From Euglena gracilis (taxonomy: Eukaryota > Euglenida > Euglenophyceae > Euglenales), in assembly GCA_039621445.1 (NCBI GenBank), contig CP154954.1, forward strand, positions 7,079,425-7,143,424: DNA of 64,000 bases, in the 5' to 3' direction. A model generated the notes under the pieces. The model saw nothing but the letters and a program-made list of their open reading frames with translations. It did not search any database and was not told the origin of the DNA. The position numbers and the translations under genes were made by a program. Below are positions 22,618 to 35,700 of this stretch, one piece after another. Position 1 is the stretch's first letter. Each line of letters starts with the position of its first letter.

Positions 22618-22639
22618 TGGGCAGTTTATGCCTCCTAAG
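22618..22639 (-). repeat. right terminal inverted repeat
   Basis: Reverse complement of the left repeat with one T/C difference, followed by TAATA at 22640-22644. Confidence 0.9.
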
Positions 22640-22644
22640 TAATA

Positions 22645-23667
22645 TGTCCTTCTGTCCAATCTCAAGCTTTTGCCGCTAATTTTACCCCTGCAGACCAAAT
22701 GAGGAAAAGTGAATACTCTAACCCCACCAGAAGCTGCTTAATAATTTCCGTGGGAGAGGTTTGATGACTCTTTCAGAAGGTTAATGGTCGTGGTTATGCG
22801 TGTGTGTGGTTTTGGATTGAAAAAGAACCCCCCTCTGGGCCGAAACGGCGTGGCCAGGGTCCTATGACACATGCAAACTCAAGAAAAGACAACGTAAGGA
22901 GACAGGTCAGCAGTGTGTTGACCTTCGGGAGGTGACGATTATTTTGCTTTGATTAATTTACGTGTCAAAACACACACAAAAAACCGGAAGCAGGAAAAGG
23001 CATCATTCAAAGCAGAAGGAGAACATTCTGACAATATTCTGACAATTTAAATTCATTGTCATAAATTCAGGTCCCAGCCAGGAGTTTTTTCAAGGTTGGA
23101 CCCCAAGGGCGGAGGGTGGATAAGTCTGCCGGACCTCCTTCTCCCCCGGCGTACCCCCCAAGGTCAAGGTCTTTGTGGGTCCCCTGCCAGAGGCGTGGTT
23201 TTTGGCCATTTTTCGACCTCTTTTTTTCCCCTGGTTGGGGAACCCCCCCCCCCAGGGGAGAGGGGGTCCAACCAGCGGGTGTGTCCATTAACCAGTAAAG
23301 TCCCTAGCAGGCTTTTTTTTTAGTCGGGTGCCGACCCCACGAGGGGGGGTGCTAGGGGCAGGCACCCCATAGCACCCTATCCGACCCCCCGGCTGGGTCG
23401 GGTTTTTGGGGGTGCCTGCCTGCACACGTAGTAGGAGCTGGCACCCCCCTCCGACCCCGGCGCCAAAGGCACCGTGGCCCGGAAAAGGCCATTTTCAATG
23501 AAAATTTTCTGGGTCCCCCCCCCCTGGACCCCCCCACGGACCCCCCCCCCCGGGGGGTGTGCCTGCTAGGGGCAGGCACCATCTGGCACCCACGCCCCCT
23601 CCCCCCGGTCGGTAAGCACAAGCCTGGTCCCTGCTCCCCAGGGTCTTCTCAGCAAAAACCTGGTTCG
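22645..23667. other. spacer/intron before the first TRPV-2 exon
   Basis: No coding frame recognised. Holds C/G-tract elements at 23100-23270 and 23310-23620 (GTCGGGTGCCGACCCC, GGCAGGCACC words shared with 17415-17580). The TRPV-2 exon at 23668 begins in mid-codon, so at least one upstream exon remains unidentified. Confidence 0.5.
23310..23620. repeat. C-tract/G-tract hairpin element, GTCGGGTGCCGACC family
   Basis: Second member of the family at 17415-17580, longer and apparently composed of two nested units with several CCCC/GGGG arm pairs. Confidence 0.65.
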
Positions 23668-23791
23668 GGCGGATGGCCCCCTCAACGCGCAGCCGCCTGC
23701 CAGCGAGGGCATCTACTGGGCCATCAAGGAGGGCCGCCGGGACGCCGTGCGGCGGCTGGCGCAGCAGGACCCCTCCGTGCTGACCCGCCCC
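23668..23791 (+). CDS. TRPV-2 exon 1: ankyrin repeat
   Basis: Reads ADGPLNAQPPASEGIYWAIK, then EGRRDAVRRLAQQDPSVLTR, a typical ankyrin helix pair. The start follows CTG-GTTCG and the end precedes GCC-CAGGCGG. The following intron (171 nt) pairs CAGGC with GCCTG and keeps phase 0. Confidence 0.75.
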
Positions 23792-26700
23792 GCCCAGGCG
23801 GCGGGGGCCACGCGGTGCGCTCCAGTTTAGCCTCCAGCACACGTTTCCTCTTCAGCAAGTGTGGCTGCTGCCCGTGGTATGGTGGGCATTGCCACCCCGC
23901 AAGGACTCTGGAAGTTCGGCCCCTGAATTTCGCGGTGCGTGTTGGGCGTGCGGCCTGCCTGGGACGCGGTGGGGGCCAACCCGATCCACATCGCCTTCCT
24001 GTACCGGCGGACGGAGATCGGCAAGATGCTCGTCGAGGAGTACCCCCAACTGGCACCCAGAGCCGCAGTCCAGTTCCCGCCACTCGCCATCCACCCGTTC
24101 GTCTTGACACCCTCTGCTCTAAATGCCTGCGACACGCAGCAGCCAAGCGAAGTGTTTTTCACCTGATCGCCCCCGAGAAATTGTCATGCCTCAGAAGAGC
24201 TGGGTCCTCCAGGAAATTGTCTGCATTGCTCTCTGCTCTTGTAAGACGGAGATGTTTTTTTTCCCCCAAAAGTTGGTGTCCTGGCGGGGGGGTTCGGGAT
24301 GTTTCCCAGGTCAAAAAAATTTCCCCGTTTTTTTTTCTTCAATGAGAAAGTCTGTAACAAGACGTCTTCAAGCATCTGTACCAGGAATAGTTCCTCGAGT
24401 AGAAGCACACTGACTTTTGACCATTGGCCCCATCAAACGCCCCCCCCCCCCCCAAGAATTGAAACCCCAGTGCGTCGGTTCAATGTGCACGTGCATGCAA
24501 AGCCCCCCTCCTGAATTGTCGCCCTGGAACCGACGTCGGTGTACGGGGAGGGGGAGTACAGCGGGGAGAACATCCTGCACATTGCCATTATCCACCAGGA
24601 CGTGGAGCTGGTGTGCTGGCTGCTGAATCGCGGCCATATCACTGCTGAGAGTCACCCCCTTTTCCCGATGATACTTGGATGCATTTGCTCAAGAATTGAA
24701 CCAGGAACCGGTGGCATATAACTAGCAGTCCCCACTCTGGTAAGGGCGGAATTGTGGGAGAGTTTTTGTTTTTGGAACTGAGAATGTCGAACGGCCTGGA
24801 CTTCGGCAATAACATGCGTGCGATCCGGAGCTGCTTAATGCGGAGACCACCGGCTCGTTCTTCGCCCCAAGCGGGGACGTGTACTTTGGGGACCCAGGGA
24901 CTCTGGCACACACTGTTCACCGTGCTTTATGTGCAGTATCTCATCCGTTTCACCAACGAGGAAGTTATCGCTGAAAAAGGGTTAAAAAAATTGAAAGTGT
25001 GGCAAAATCTGCCGGGAGGCTGTGCAAAGTGAAAATTTGTGGCCGCTTGCGTATGTGAGTGGCAAAACCGCCCTTGAACAGATACTCTTTGCAACGGAGA
25101 TATCTTCAACAACGACAAGGGGTTGCCCCCCAAATATTCCGAGGCACGCACAGACTCTTGTTTTTTTTTGTGGCCACAGTTTGTGGCTACGGCCGGCAGG
25201 GGCGAGATCCTTTTCTCCCGCCACCAGATGGTGAAGTTGGCCCATGGTTACAAGCAAACACTGAGGTAGCAAGAAAATAATGAGGTTTTTTTTTGAACAC
25301 ATGGGGTTTTGGGTTTGGGTTCAAAATGTTTAACTTTTGCTGATGCAATAATGAAGCTGAACACCACTACAATACATGTGGGGGGGATCGAGTCGAGCCG
25401 CTGGGGTGCCCATTGTGAAGCCTAACGGGTGGGAGGATGCCACCCTTTGTGCTGTCCTATTTGCCATTAGCCGGGGCTGCTCCCAAGAGAACAGTCTGTT
25501 TTGCAACGCAGATTGTTCTGGTATCGACACTCTGCATGGTGGGCTAACCGATGATTAAACAATGTGATCAAACCCAGGGCTGTTCCAGGTTTAATGGTGG
25601 AATTTTGTATTGACATCGGGCTTTCTGCGGGAGAGAAGAAAGAGGCCAAGGTACAGACTCTCTGCCGCCCGGTTCCCGCTCCTCTTCGCGGCCGCCAGCA
25701 ACCAGGTGGACATCTTGCGGTGCATCCTTGCCACCCGGCGCACGACGCGCCGCCGCAAACAACACCACGTCAAGAATGAAGCCAGGGTGACGGATCAACC
25801 ACAACAGAGACTCCTCTGTGCTGTGCTGTGTCAGAAAGGACGAGCACCCATCTTTGCCTTCTGGCCAGTCAAGATTTTTAAGGCGGTCCAAGGGCCATCC
25901 CTACATCGAACCAGGCTCAAAATCAAAGAGTCGAAAAGCAGGTTTTTTCGAATTTGGATGATAGATACTGTTCCAGCGATTCCAGGAATTATTTTTTCCT
26001 GCAGTTGGCCAGTTTTGGTTGAAGTCCAGTGACTTCATTTTAGGTCAGTTTTTGAAAATTTTGCTGGAATGGCTTTTTAAAGTTTTTTTTAACGTTTTCT
26101 AAGGCATATAAAAAATCAAACTGCATGGAAGCAACCTCGGCGTGATGCAAGATTCAACAGCGGTCAGCAGGTTGTTGGTGTTGGTGAATTATTGGGGCGG
26201 CTTTGGGGGGGGGGGGGGGCAGTCCTCCCTCTGACGACCGATCACAACTGTGGACCGCTTTGGCAACACCGCCCTCCACCTCGCTGTAATCCATGCCCAG
26301 GGGCTCTCTTTGTTTGTCTAGTGTGGGCCACAATCATACAGTCACAAACCGACCCCCCCCCCTCAGGGGTTGGTTTTTTGTCAACCCCCCCCTCCCGGTT
26401 TCAGCGCCGGAAGCTATTTCGGCCTTTCTTTCCCGTTTGTAGACAAGTTTCCTTTGGATCCCAGAGTGACCTCCCTGGGGGGGTGAAGACTGACTGTTTT
26501 TCCGGGGGGAAAAGTGAGCAACTGGCTTTTGGAAGAGTGGAAGTGAGCCCCCCTGAGGGTCGGCAAAAAATTGTATGGCCTTAACTTCACGCAGCCTGCC
26601 TGTCTGCACACCCAGGCATTAAGCTTGGGTGAGCTTAGGAAGCCCACTCACGCAATAAACCACGATCCAGAGGAATGCTGACACACGACTTCAATGTGGT

Positions 26701-29700
26701 GCCGTTTGTCGACCAATTATCTTATCTCTTTCAGTAATTGTGTATGGTTTTTTCCTTTGTATTTTTTTTTGTCTGTTGAACCTCGACTTCAGAAAATGTT
26801 TGCCGATGGACGGGAAACTTTTGGCTTCTTAAAAAGTTGTTACAATATTTTTTTTTCAAAGCGATCCATTGGATTTCTCCATCAAGTCAAATAACTGTTA
26901 TGACAGCCCGTTTCGAATGCTTGGACCACGCGTGACCACTGCAGGTCACCAAACCCAATGCAATATTGCCCACCGTGATGGTGACCCTCCCAATCCACAC
27001 GCTGCCCCACCCACCCACGCAAACACTGACCTTGCTCATTTGCTGGTTGGCAAGCCCCTGCGGCTGAGCTGCCAGACATCTACACCCGGCTGCCTCCCCT
27101 GCCCCTGTCTTCATGCATTCTTCTTCTGTGGACGTCTAGAGGTCAAGAGTTTTTTGTGATGAAGTGTGGCACAGCCCCACCCAAGCAACCACCCAAGCAG
27201 CGTTTTCAAAGCGCCTTGAAGGGGACTCCATTTGGGCCCTGAACCGTTCATATTCTCCACCAAATATGCCGAGGGGGGGGGGACGCCCAACCCCTTCCAG
27301 GATCCGTGAGCTTTTGCTGTCACTCCCCCGAGGTGCAGGGGGGATCCTCTGCTTCTCAGTGTCCAAGGCCTCGATTGTTGGAAGTCAGAGGGGCGGTTGC
27401 CCCCGACTTTGTCCTGGAGGAAATGTACCGTTCAGGTTGTCTTTGCCACCAACATTATTACCCAGCTGAGGACCGTTGAAAGGTTTATTCCATGGTCTTT
27501 TTTCCATTAATTTTTCTTTCGTTCGGGTCTTCAGGTGCCAAAGCTTTATCACAGCAATGCTTTTTTCCCGTTTTGGGACCCCAGTGCACGCGCAGTTGTA
27601 TCCTTCATGCTTTACCTCCATGCCAAGGCACACGTTGAACCATCCAGGCTTATGTTTATGGCGTCGTTTGGTGATTGTACGATCAACCTCCAATTCCAGT
27701 CGTCTTCCGGGTCCCTTGTGGTCCCAATCGCTGTGTGTCTAATGCAATCGCTCCCATCTCCTCTCGTCTTGCCCCGTCTCAGCTCACAAAAAATGATAGC
27801 CCCCCCCCCCCCCCGGGCAATTGACGCCCCTGGGCAATTGTCACACCTGGCTGTGCCGGCCAATTTGTCACCCTGGGAAATTGTCACCCTCCTCTGTGCT
27901 GCCCAATTTGTCACCCCCCCACAGAAGATGTTTGCGAACTTTGTTTGGGCCGACACGACTCGATTGATCCTCTATTTCGCCACAACGTGCTGAGAAATGT
28001 CACATACCAAATGCTCTGCACAATATCACAACCATGGCTGCATTTTTGCGTGTTCACTATGTTTCAGATGGTGTTCTTGGTCATTTGGATTTAATGTGGC
28101 CTTCATGGGTGGGCAATTGACGCCCCCGGGCAATTGACGCCCCCGGGCAATTGTCACCCCCCTCTGTGCCGGCCAAATTGTCACCCCGGGAAATTGTCAC
28201 CCCCCTCCGTGCTGCCCGATTGTCGCGTGACAATTGCCCGGGGGGGCGGGTATTTAAAAATCATCGTAGAGGTATTCTCGCCAACTTGGTTGCGCGCATC
28301 ACACACGTGTTTGCACACGTCACATGTATGGACACACGCAGCGACACGCAGTTTGGCTGTGCAGTAACCACCCGGGCTTTACGTTCAGCTTTCAGCTCTT
28401 TGGGGGCCGGCACCTCCTAGAACAGAGGCGAAGCAGCACCAGCCTGGGTCCGCCAGGGGCTCTCCGCGGTGGACGTCCGGCGGCTCTTCAACGCGGAGGG
28501 GCTGACCCCCCTCGCCCTCGCCGCCGCCATGGGGCAGGACCGCATGTTCCGCCCGGCCGGCGGAGGTCGTTAGCCCCCCCTCCCCGACGACAACCCCCGT
28601 CGCACCGGGTCAGCCAGCCCCCCCATACGACTGCCTCGGTTCATCAGCCACTCCGTCGTTTGTGATGACGAGAAGGACGGCCCCAAGAACCACAGGAAAA
28701 GTTGTGCACGCAATAGGGTTCTGAGCACGCAACCGAGTACAATTTCACCCACATTCAGAAATGCACAACCGTATCTGTGAATTGTGCAGAATAGGTTGCA
28801 TACCAACCCCCCCCCCCCAAGAACCAGTCAGGGTCCTGCCCGGGAAACTGTCAGGGTCCCTAGAACTGGCCAACTTGTCAGGGTCATTTTTCATTGACTT
28901 TCTCTTGAAATGCCATGCCCGGAAAATTGCCAGGGTCCCGCCTGGGGAACTGTCAGGGTCCTTGGTACTGGCCAGCCTGTCATGATAGGAAGTTGTCAAC
29001 GGACCCTGATAACCCTTAATAATGGACCCTTCCAATCATGACAGGTTGGCCGATACCAAGGACCCTGACCGTTTTCCTGACAGTGTGCCGGCCGACCTGT
29101 GAGGAGGGGGGTTAGGTAGCTTGGGGAACGCTTCTTGAAAAGCAGGGGGTTCGTGAACGTCTACCTTCCGGTGGCTGACTGGAGCACATCCTGGCGAAGT
29201 CCTCCGTCGTTGCGTGGGATTACGGCCCTGTTCAGCTTTGGATGTCCAATCACCCCCCGTGAGGAAGTATTCTTTGAAATCGATCCGCTGGTCTGTGAAA
29301 GAAAAACCAACCAAAGATAATTTTCGACGTTCTGTGGAAAATTGGCTTCCACAAGACCCCCCACGCAGTCCACCTCCTGCCTGGGTGATTGACGCTGCTC
29401 TTGTCCACCCCCGTGTGCTTTCCAATTTGTCAAGCAGCAAAAGTCGACCGATGCGGCAAACACGCAATGTACGTGTATATATGGGGAGTTTTTTTTACTT
29501 TTTGAGTCGCGAGCCGTCCGATTCTCTTGCTGGAACCATGCCAAAAGTCGGTCCAAAAGGCATATTATCTCCATTGCAAAATAATATCTCTCTGACAATG
29601 ACAATTTCAACACATGAAAAAGCTGTTAAATTTTTAGGAAAATATTCCTGCTTTTTTAGGAGGTACGTTTAGGTCGGAGGGTCAGGTCTTGGGAGTTGTT

Positions 29701-32700
29701 CATAGTGGGGAGGTTCATTTGCCCACCCTTCGAGGTGTTCCTTCCCGCGCAATTTAAAAACGGTACCTGACCTCCTGTCACTTCCAAAAGCCACCACAGC
29801 CCCTAGATGGCCAGTTTTCCAAGGGGTCTGTCCCCTAAAATGGACCAAACATGGACCATGAATCATGTAAACCTCCGCCGTGAAAGGAAGCCCAAATAAA
29901 AGTCCAGAATTAACCCCATTTAAGACATCAGCTAAACGAGCGAAGCGCCGGGATGATGGGGGGGAAATCCCTGGTTATTGTCCAAAAGCCCATTTCGAAA
30001 CACAATAGATGGTGAAAAAACTCTGATGTTTCTAGCAACAGATGCAAAAATAACATTCTTTGGGTTCTTTGGCTGGTTAACCAAAACTTTTTTGCCAATT
30101 TTCCGCAGGGTAAGGGTTTAAGCCAAAGTTTGGCCCCTCCCCTCCCATAACTGGCCCCTCCCTCAAATAGACCTTTGGAAGCAGTGGGTCTTGTCAAAAG
30201 GTGCTGATATCGCAGGCTGACCCCATCACCTGCAAGCTATTTCCCCTCGGAGGCCTTGAGCAGCCGTTCATTGACACGAAGACGGGAGTAGCCGTGAAGA
30301 CTGCCATTGCTTGCCTATGTTCAGGGGCCCAAAATCCCACTCAGGACTGGGGCACAAATTTCAAGATTTCTTTCACTGATTTTAGCCCTGCCCATAAACA
30401 CTCCACAAAGGCATCCAATACCATATTTTTTGGTGCCGGAATAATTTTTGGCTTTTTTTTGGCGCTTTTCTTCACCCCATAATTGACCCCCCCCCAAAAG
30501 TGGGTCCCTGGACCCCCTCGCCCGGGGGTGGGTGTACCCCAGCCTTCGGTATAAGGATGGCTTTGGGGTTTGGGTGGGGGTGCGGTCCCCCCCGGACCTG
30601 AGCGGGGGTCCGGACCCCCCCCCCCCGCCTGCAGGGGGGTTCAGACCAACCCTGGGGGGGGGGGTACCCACCCCCTGAAAGGTCAAAATTTTCCTTTCGG
30701 TGTTTTCCGCCGAAAATTTTTTTTTGCATTTTTGAAATATTGTTGCCCAAAGAGTGCCTAGAATGACATTTTTTGGCCGTTTTGAGTATAATTTTTGGAG
30801 TTGAAAATCGGTCGTCCGGACCGTGCCATTGTTGATCCCACCAGATTCCACCGGATCCCACCGGACCCCACCGGAGACCAAAAGCTGGGGTTGACTGTCC
30901 TTGCCTGCATATGCGCACACACAAACCAACACACACACACACACGCGCGCGCTCGTATGCTCCAACCCACCCACACAAACACACACACACACACATACCC
31001 ACATGTATGTGTTTATTGTGAATATTATATTTTGGTTATACCTTTCGGCATTAGGAAATAAAGTACCATACCGCCAGATTCATACTTCTCGGCTTATCAT
31101 TCCAATGCCTATTTTATTTCTGATTTTTTTGTTATCCTGATTTGGGTGTTACCAGCCAGATTATATTTTACGTCCCATCCCCCGCCTGGCCCCGTTACAC
31201 AGTGCCTCAAACTCGTAGACAGCCGCATCCCCCGTCACGTGGAGCACGCAAAGTGGTTCCGGTTGGCACCCGTAAGGTTTTTTTGCTCAACTGTTAGCAT
31301 TTTTTTGACAGCACACAAATATTGTCAGCAAAATGCAAAAAAAAAAACGAATATATTTATTGGAGTGTGTCTGTTTTTTGGGGTACATTGTGTTCACAAA
31401 TTTTGTTTTCAACCTTGCATCAGAGTTTGTTAGTTTACCTTCGATCTGTGTAACCTGCAGACACAGCTTTGCACCAGCAGCGCCGGAACGAGCATCCCAA
31501 AGTTGACCTGTGTCCTCGTCTGAGCCGGTATCTTTTGCCAGCCCCGAACCAACTCCGGGGCCACGTCCCGCGGCTGGACCTCGTGGTCAGCGCGGAGGTG
31601 CGGCAGGTGCTGGACAAGAAGTGGGACGCGTTCGGGCAGCGGATGTTCTACCGGAAGCTGGCGGTGGCCCTCGGCACCGTGCTGGCCTGGACCGCCGCCA
31701 GCATCGTGCCCGCCCAGGGGACCTCCGACGCTGTTTGTCAATGAAGCACACTGTGCAAACCCACTCACAAATTTGGGTGTCTTGTTCACAAGTCCTGCAA
31801 ATCTGGATGTGGGTTTCCTCTCGCTGGCATAGTGACCTCTTTCGTTCGCTGTCTCAGCCAGAGAGTGAAGGCTTCCTTTGGAAGGCCCTGTGCGCATACA
31901 TGCGAAAAGCGATTCTCAATCAGGTTATATTTTAATCATTTCGGTCTCGTTGTGTGAGATGTGTCCTGATGTGTTGCATTGTGATACACTTCATATGACT
32001 GCTGGTGGACTCAGTTCAAGAGATGCGCTGTTCGTCACAGATTACTCTGTGTGCCAACCATTATCGCTGCTCCGGTCACAGCCCAGAGGACCATTCAGTC
32101 TGGAGCCGGCATCAGCCGCGGAGGGATGAAAACTTTTTTTTGGTGGATTTTTGTGTTTTTGTTGGTTTTTGGTTTTTGTGATGTACAGTGTGTTTATTTT
32201 AAGGAGTTAACACCCCCCCCCCCCTCGCAGCTCTGGTCTGGGCCCACCCGCTTGCCAACCTCGTCATCCGCTCGCTGGAGCTGCTGGCCCTGCTGCCCGT
32301 CATGTGGCGGGCGGGTTGGTTCGTCTGGAGCTGGCGCCCGTCCGGCGGGCTGCATGTCGCCGAGGGAGACTTCTGCCCCCCCATCCCCTTATTGATGGAT
32401 CGATTTCCGGAACGCCAATAATTTTTTTCAGAGGTATTTCAACAGGCACACAAGCCCATGCTGACGAATGGACCTTCGCGATTGCGGTCACAGCACAGAA
32501 ACAGCCAACTCAGGCTAGGAGCCATCGCTCAATTTCCCCTTCCTCCCAATCCTGCAGCTTCCCAGCATCTGTCCAACGATCACTGAGGCAGTTCCCACTC
32601 TGCTCGGGTTGAAAAAAGTAAACTGCTTGAACGGTCCGAATTCGCTCGGCGAATCACGCGGGTGCGGATTCCGAGCATCACATCACGTCCGTTACAAGAA

Positions 32701-35700
32701 GGGTATATTTGGTCACTTGCCCACAGCTGGAGCAAGAGAAGTGCATCGTGGGCATCCGGAGCGCCCCCCTGCCTATATGTCCAGCCCTCGGGCAGAGGGT
32801 GTACCGTGGGTGCCCAGCAACCCCCCCACTCACGCCCCCCTGCATGGGAGACCCACGGCGCTGCATCGGTGGAGGCAGCACTGGGCAACGTGTTCCGCAG
32901 CCTGTACCTGGCCTCCCTGGCCTTCCGCCCAGTGCGACCATCGCTTGTTCTGCGGTAGAAGTGCACATGGAGGGCGATGTTCTTGTTGCAGAAATTTTCA
33001 GTTTTCCCGACTCTCTGAAGGCACGGGGTGTCGATTTAGGTATTTCCCATTTTCCCCCTCATCCTTTCTCCGTGTTTTTTCCCCTTTAATTTCTTTTCAG
33101 TTTCATTTCTTTTGTGTTTTTCATTTTATATGTTCTTCAGTCAATTTAATTCATTCAGTGGTGATTGGAGAATGGAGGATTCCCCGATTTCGGTACAAAA
33201 GCATTGTCCAATTCGGAGGGGTAACGGCAGGCCGGGGCAACCACCTGCACAGGTCTTGCTGCACGCCGGTTCGCGGAAGAGCCAATGCTGGTTGACGTCA
33301 CCGCCGCCTTTGCCGCTCTGACTGGCTGGCTGCATGTGTTCTTCTTCCTGTGCAGAGCGCTTCGGCATTGTTTGATCAATTTTTCGCGCGAGGATGCACA
33401 AGATTGTTTTGCGATGTCGGTGCTGTTGTTGTTGATGTCGGTGTTTGTCATGTCGGTTTTTTCTTTGCACGTGGATATAGGTCTGTGGAGCAGGATGTGG
33501 CCGCCCCTCCAGGCCGTGCAGTGTGGAACTGTGGTGCCAGGGAAGCCGGAGGGTACCCTAAACCCCCCCCACCTATAAGAAACCCCCACCTATAAGAAAC
33601 CCCTGGGGAGCTTTGAACCCAACCACCACCTTTTTTCTTCGGCGCCGAAGGCGCCGAAGGAAATTTTTGACCGTTTTTGGCCACTTTTGGCCTTTTGTCG
33701 GCTCAAAACTTTTTTGGGCATTGAAACCCACCTATAAGAAACCCCCACCTATAAGAAACCCCTCGGGCCATTTTTTTGGAAACCCACTTATAAGAAACGG
33801 GTTTCTTATAGGTGGGGGGGGTTTACCCCCCCGGGGGGGGGTCCAGCCAGCCAGCAGCTCAAATCCAGCCAGCAGCCCAAATTCGGGCTGGGAGCCCACT
33901 CCCCCCCGTCAAGTGAAATAAAGCCGGGTCCAGCCCGGCCAGAGGCTGGGCCAGCCGGCCGCAGGCCGGCCCAGTCGGCCGAAGGCCGGCCAGCCAATTG
34001 GGCTACCCAGCTCACCTGTCCCTTCATTTTTCCCCCTCATCACAGCTTCCTCCATCACAGCCCCCCAGCCTTGACCTAGCTCCACCCATCAAAATATCGA
34101 AAATGGCAAAAATGTGTTGGAAAAATTTGTTTTTCGTCGACCCAGCCCAGCCCCCTCCAGCCCCGGCCCCCCCCTCCCCCCCACCCCCGGGGGGGTCCAG
34201 CCAGCAGCTCATTTCCAGCCAGCAGCCTTTTTGCCAGCCGGATGCTGGACCCCCCCTCCCGGGGGTCCTTAAGAAATTCCCTGTGTGGTGCTCGCCTTTC
34301 TTTTCCCAGCCGCAGCTGCCCTGTCTTTGCTTGGCTTCCGGTCCACGGGACCCTTCGTCATCATGATCAAGGAGATGGTGCAGTATGGGCTGGCCGGGGT
34401 GTTGCAGGACATCGACAGTGATCAGATCCCCCGTAAAATGGCCGGTCGGGAGGGTTGCAGGGGCCCTGACAACTTCCCAGTGCCAAGTTGGCCGGTACCA
34501 CCTGACAGTTTTTTTCCTGGTTGGGCTTTTCCTCAGCATTCCAACGGGTTTTGGCTCAAACAGGTCGGCCGGTACACCGGCAGGGCAGGGCCATGGGGGG
34601 GGTGGGCCCCCGGGGCCAGGCGGCGACCTCCGGCGCTTCCTCTCCGTCAACCTCGCCGTGCTGTTCGGCTTCACCATGTCGCTCCACATGCTGACCTCCA
34701 GCGCGGAGCATTGCGGCTTCGACGCCTTTGCGGAGCGCTTGTGTCCAGGGTGTGGGATGGGGCAACCACTTTTTTTCTTCTTCAAAGCACACCAACCATT
34801 CATTTATCCACTCCTCCTACCCCCAACATTCACAACCTCTCCCCTCAGTCGCCTGGGCTGCACTTTCAGGGCAAGTACCTCCCCCCCCCCCTTGTCCAAC
34901 GACTGGGCTTGTCCAACGACCCCCCCCCCCGGTCAGAGACGATCTTTTTGTAGACGATCTTGGGGAAATGATACTTGATAATGTTCTTGCTTTTGATTTT
35001 GTTCTTTGCAGCTTCTCCGACTTCTGTGATGAACCACTACCCAGTGGGTTGTTGTGTTCTCTATCGTCGCTCGAATGGTGATGTTGCAAAATGGTCGTGT
35101 GGTAATTTGTTCCATCTTCCTTGAGTCAATATTATGCATGATATTGGCTATTGTCAGGCGCGAAGCGCCAAAAATTTCCAGCGAGACGCGCCGGAAATCC
35201 CCCCCCCCCCTGTCTAACGACCACCCCCCTGGTCAGAGACGAATATTGGCCATTTTAACAACTGCCCCCCCCCCCCGGTCAGAGACGAACATTTGCGGTC
35301 GTTGGACAAGGGGGGGGTATGGACAAATTAATAGTTATGAATGAATACATAGTAGTTTACCAATTTTTTTCATCCCTCTTGCAACAAAAATGGTAATCTC
35401 TCTCTTTTACTCAGCAGGTTTTGACTGGCAGGTTTTTGGTTGGCCAAAGGGTTTTACGCTCCTGTGAGAGTTCGAGCATTTTACTCCACTCCTTCACTCT
35501 TTCAGGCTTGTCCACATGATTCCCCAAAAGGATGCACGGTCCAATCTGATTTTTAATTTTCTTTTTTGGTAGGCATTCACTACCCTCTGCTGTCGGCAGT
35601 TGGTGCTTCTGGGGCTGGTGGGCGATTTCCCGTTCAAGGAGTACAATGAGCGTTTCACCGGGGGCCGCATGCTGCTCATTGAGCTGCTGTTCACACTGCC

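Larger units (their letters stand above)
18985..22639. mobile_element. DNA-transposon-like element with TIRs and internal hairpin array
   Basis: 3655 bp. The left end reads CTTAGGAGGCATAAATTGCC and the reverse complement of the right end reads CTTAGGAGGCATAAACTGCC; over 22 bp there is one mismatch. A weaker second match (CCCCCAAAAATTTTAG) lies about 80 bp further in on both sides. TAATA flanks the element on both sides. Inside, about 13 short hairpins of the type GAAGCGG-N-CCGCTTC are spread over the whole length. Composition differs from the flanks: no long C/G tracts and no dinucleotide repeats. No transposase signature was recognised, so it is probably non-autonomous or of a type I do not know. 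The 5-bp duplication does not match hAT (8), CACTA (3) or Tc1 (2). Confidence 0.85.

Noticed and set aside
14654-23667. A 9-kb intron joining the exon ending at 14653 to TRPV-2 exon 1 (CAGGTTTTTG pairs with CAAAAACCTG)
   Set aside because: Reading phases do not match (one base left against a two-base requirement), and much of the pairing is a T/A run, so probably chance.
24754-25032. Open frame ..LWHTLFTVLYVQYLIRFTNEE.. as a channel helix
   Set aside because: It lies inside a well-supported intron (24891-25669) and has no equivalent in TRPV proteins at this position.
28532-28838. An intron from CAGGACC (28535) to GGTCCTG (28832)
   Set aside because: The apparent 3' end lies inside a repeat family that contains GGTCC many times; no exon follows.
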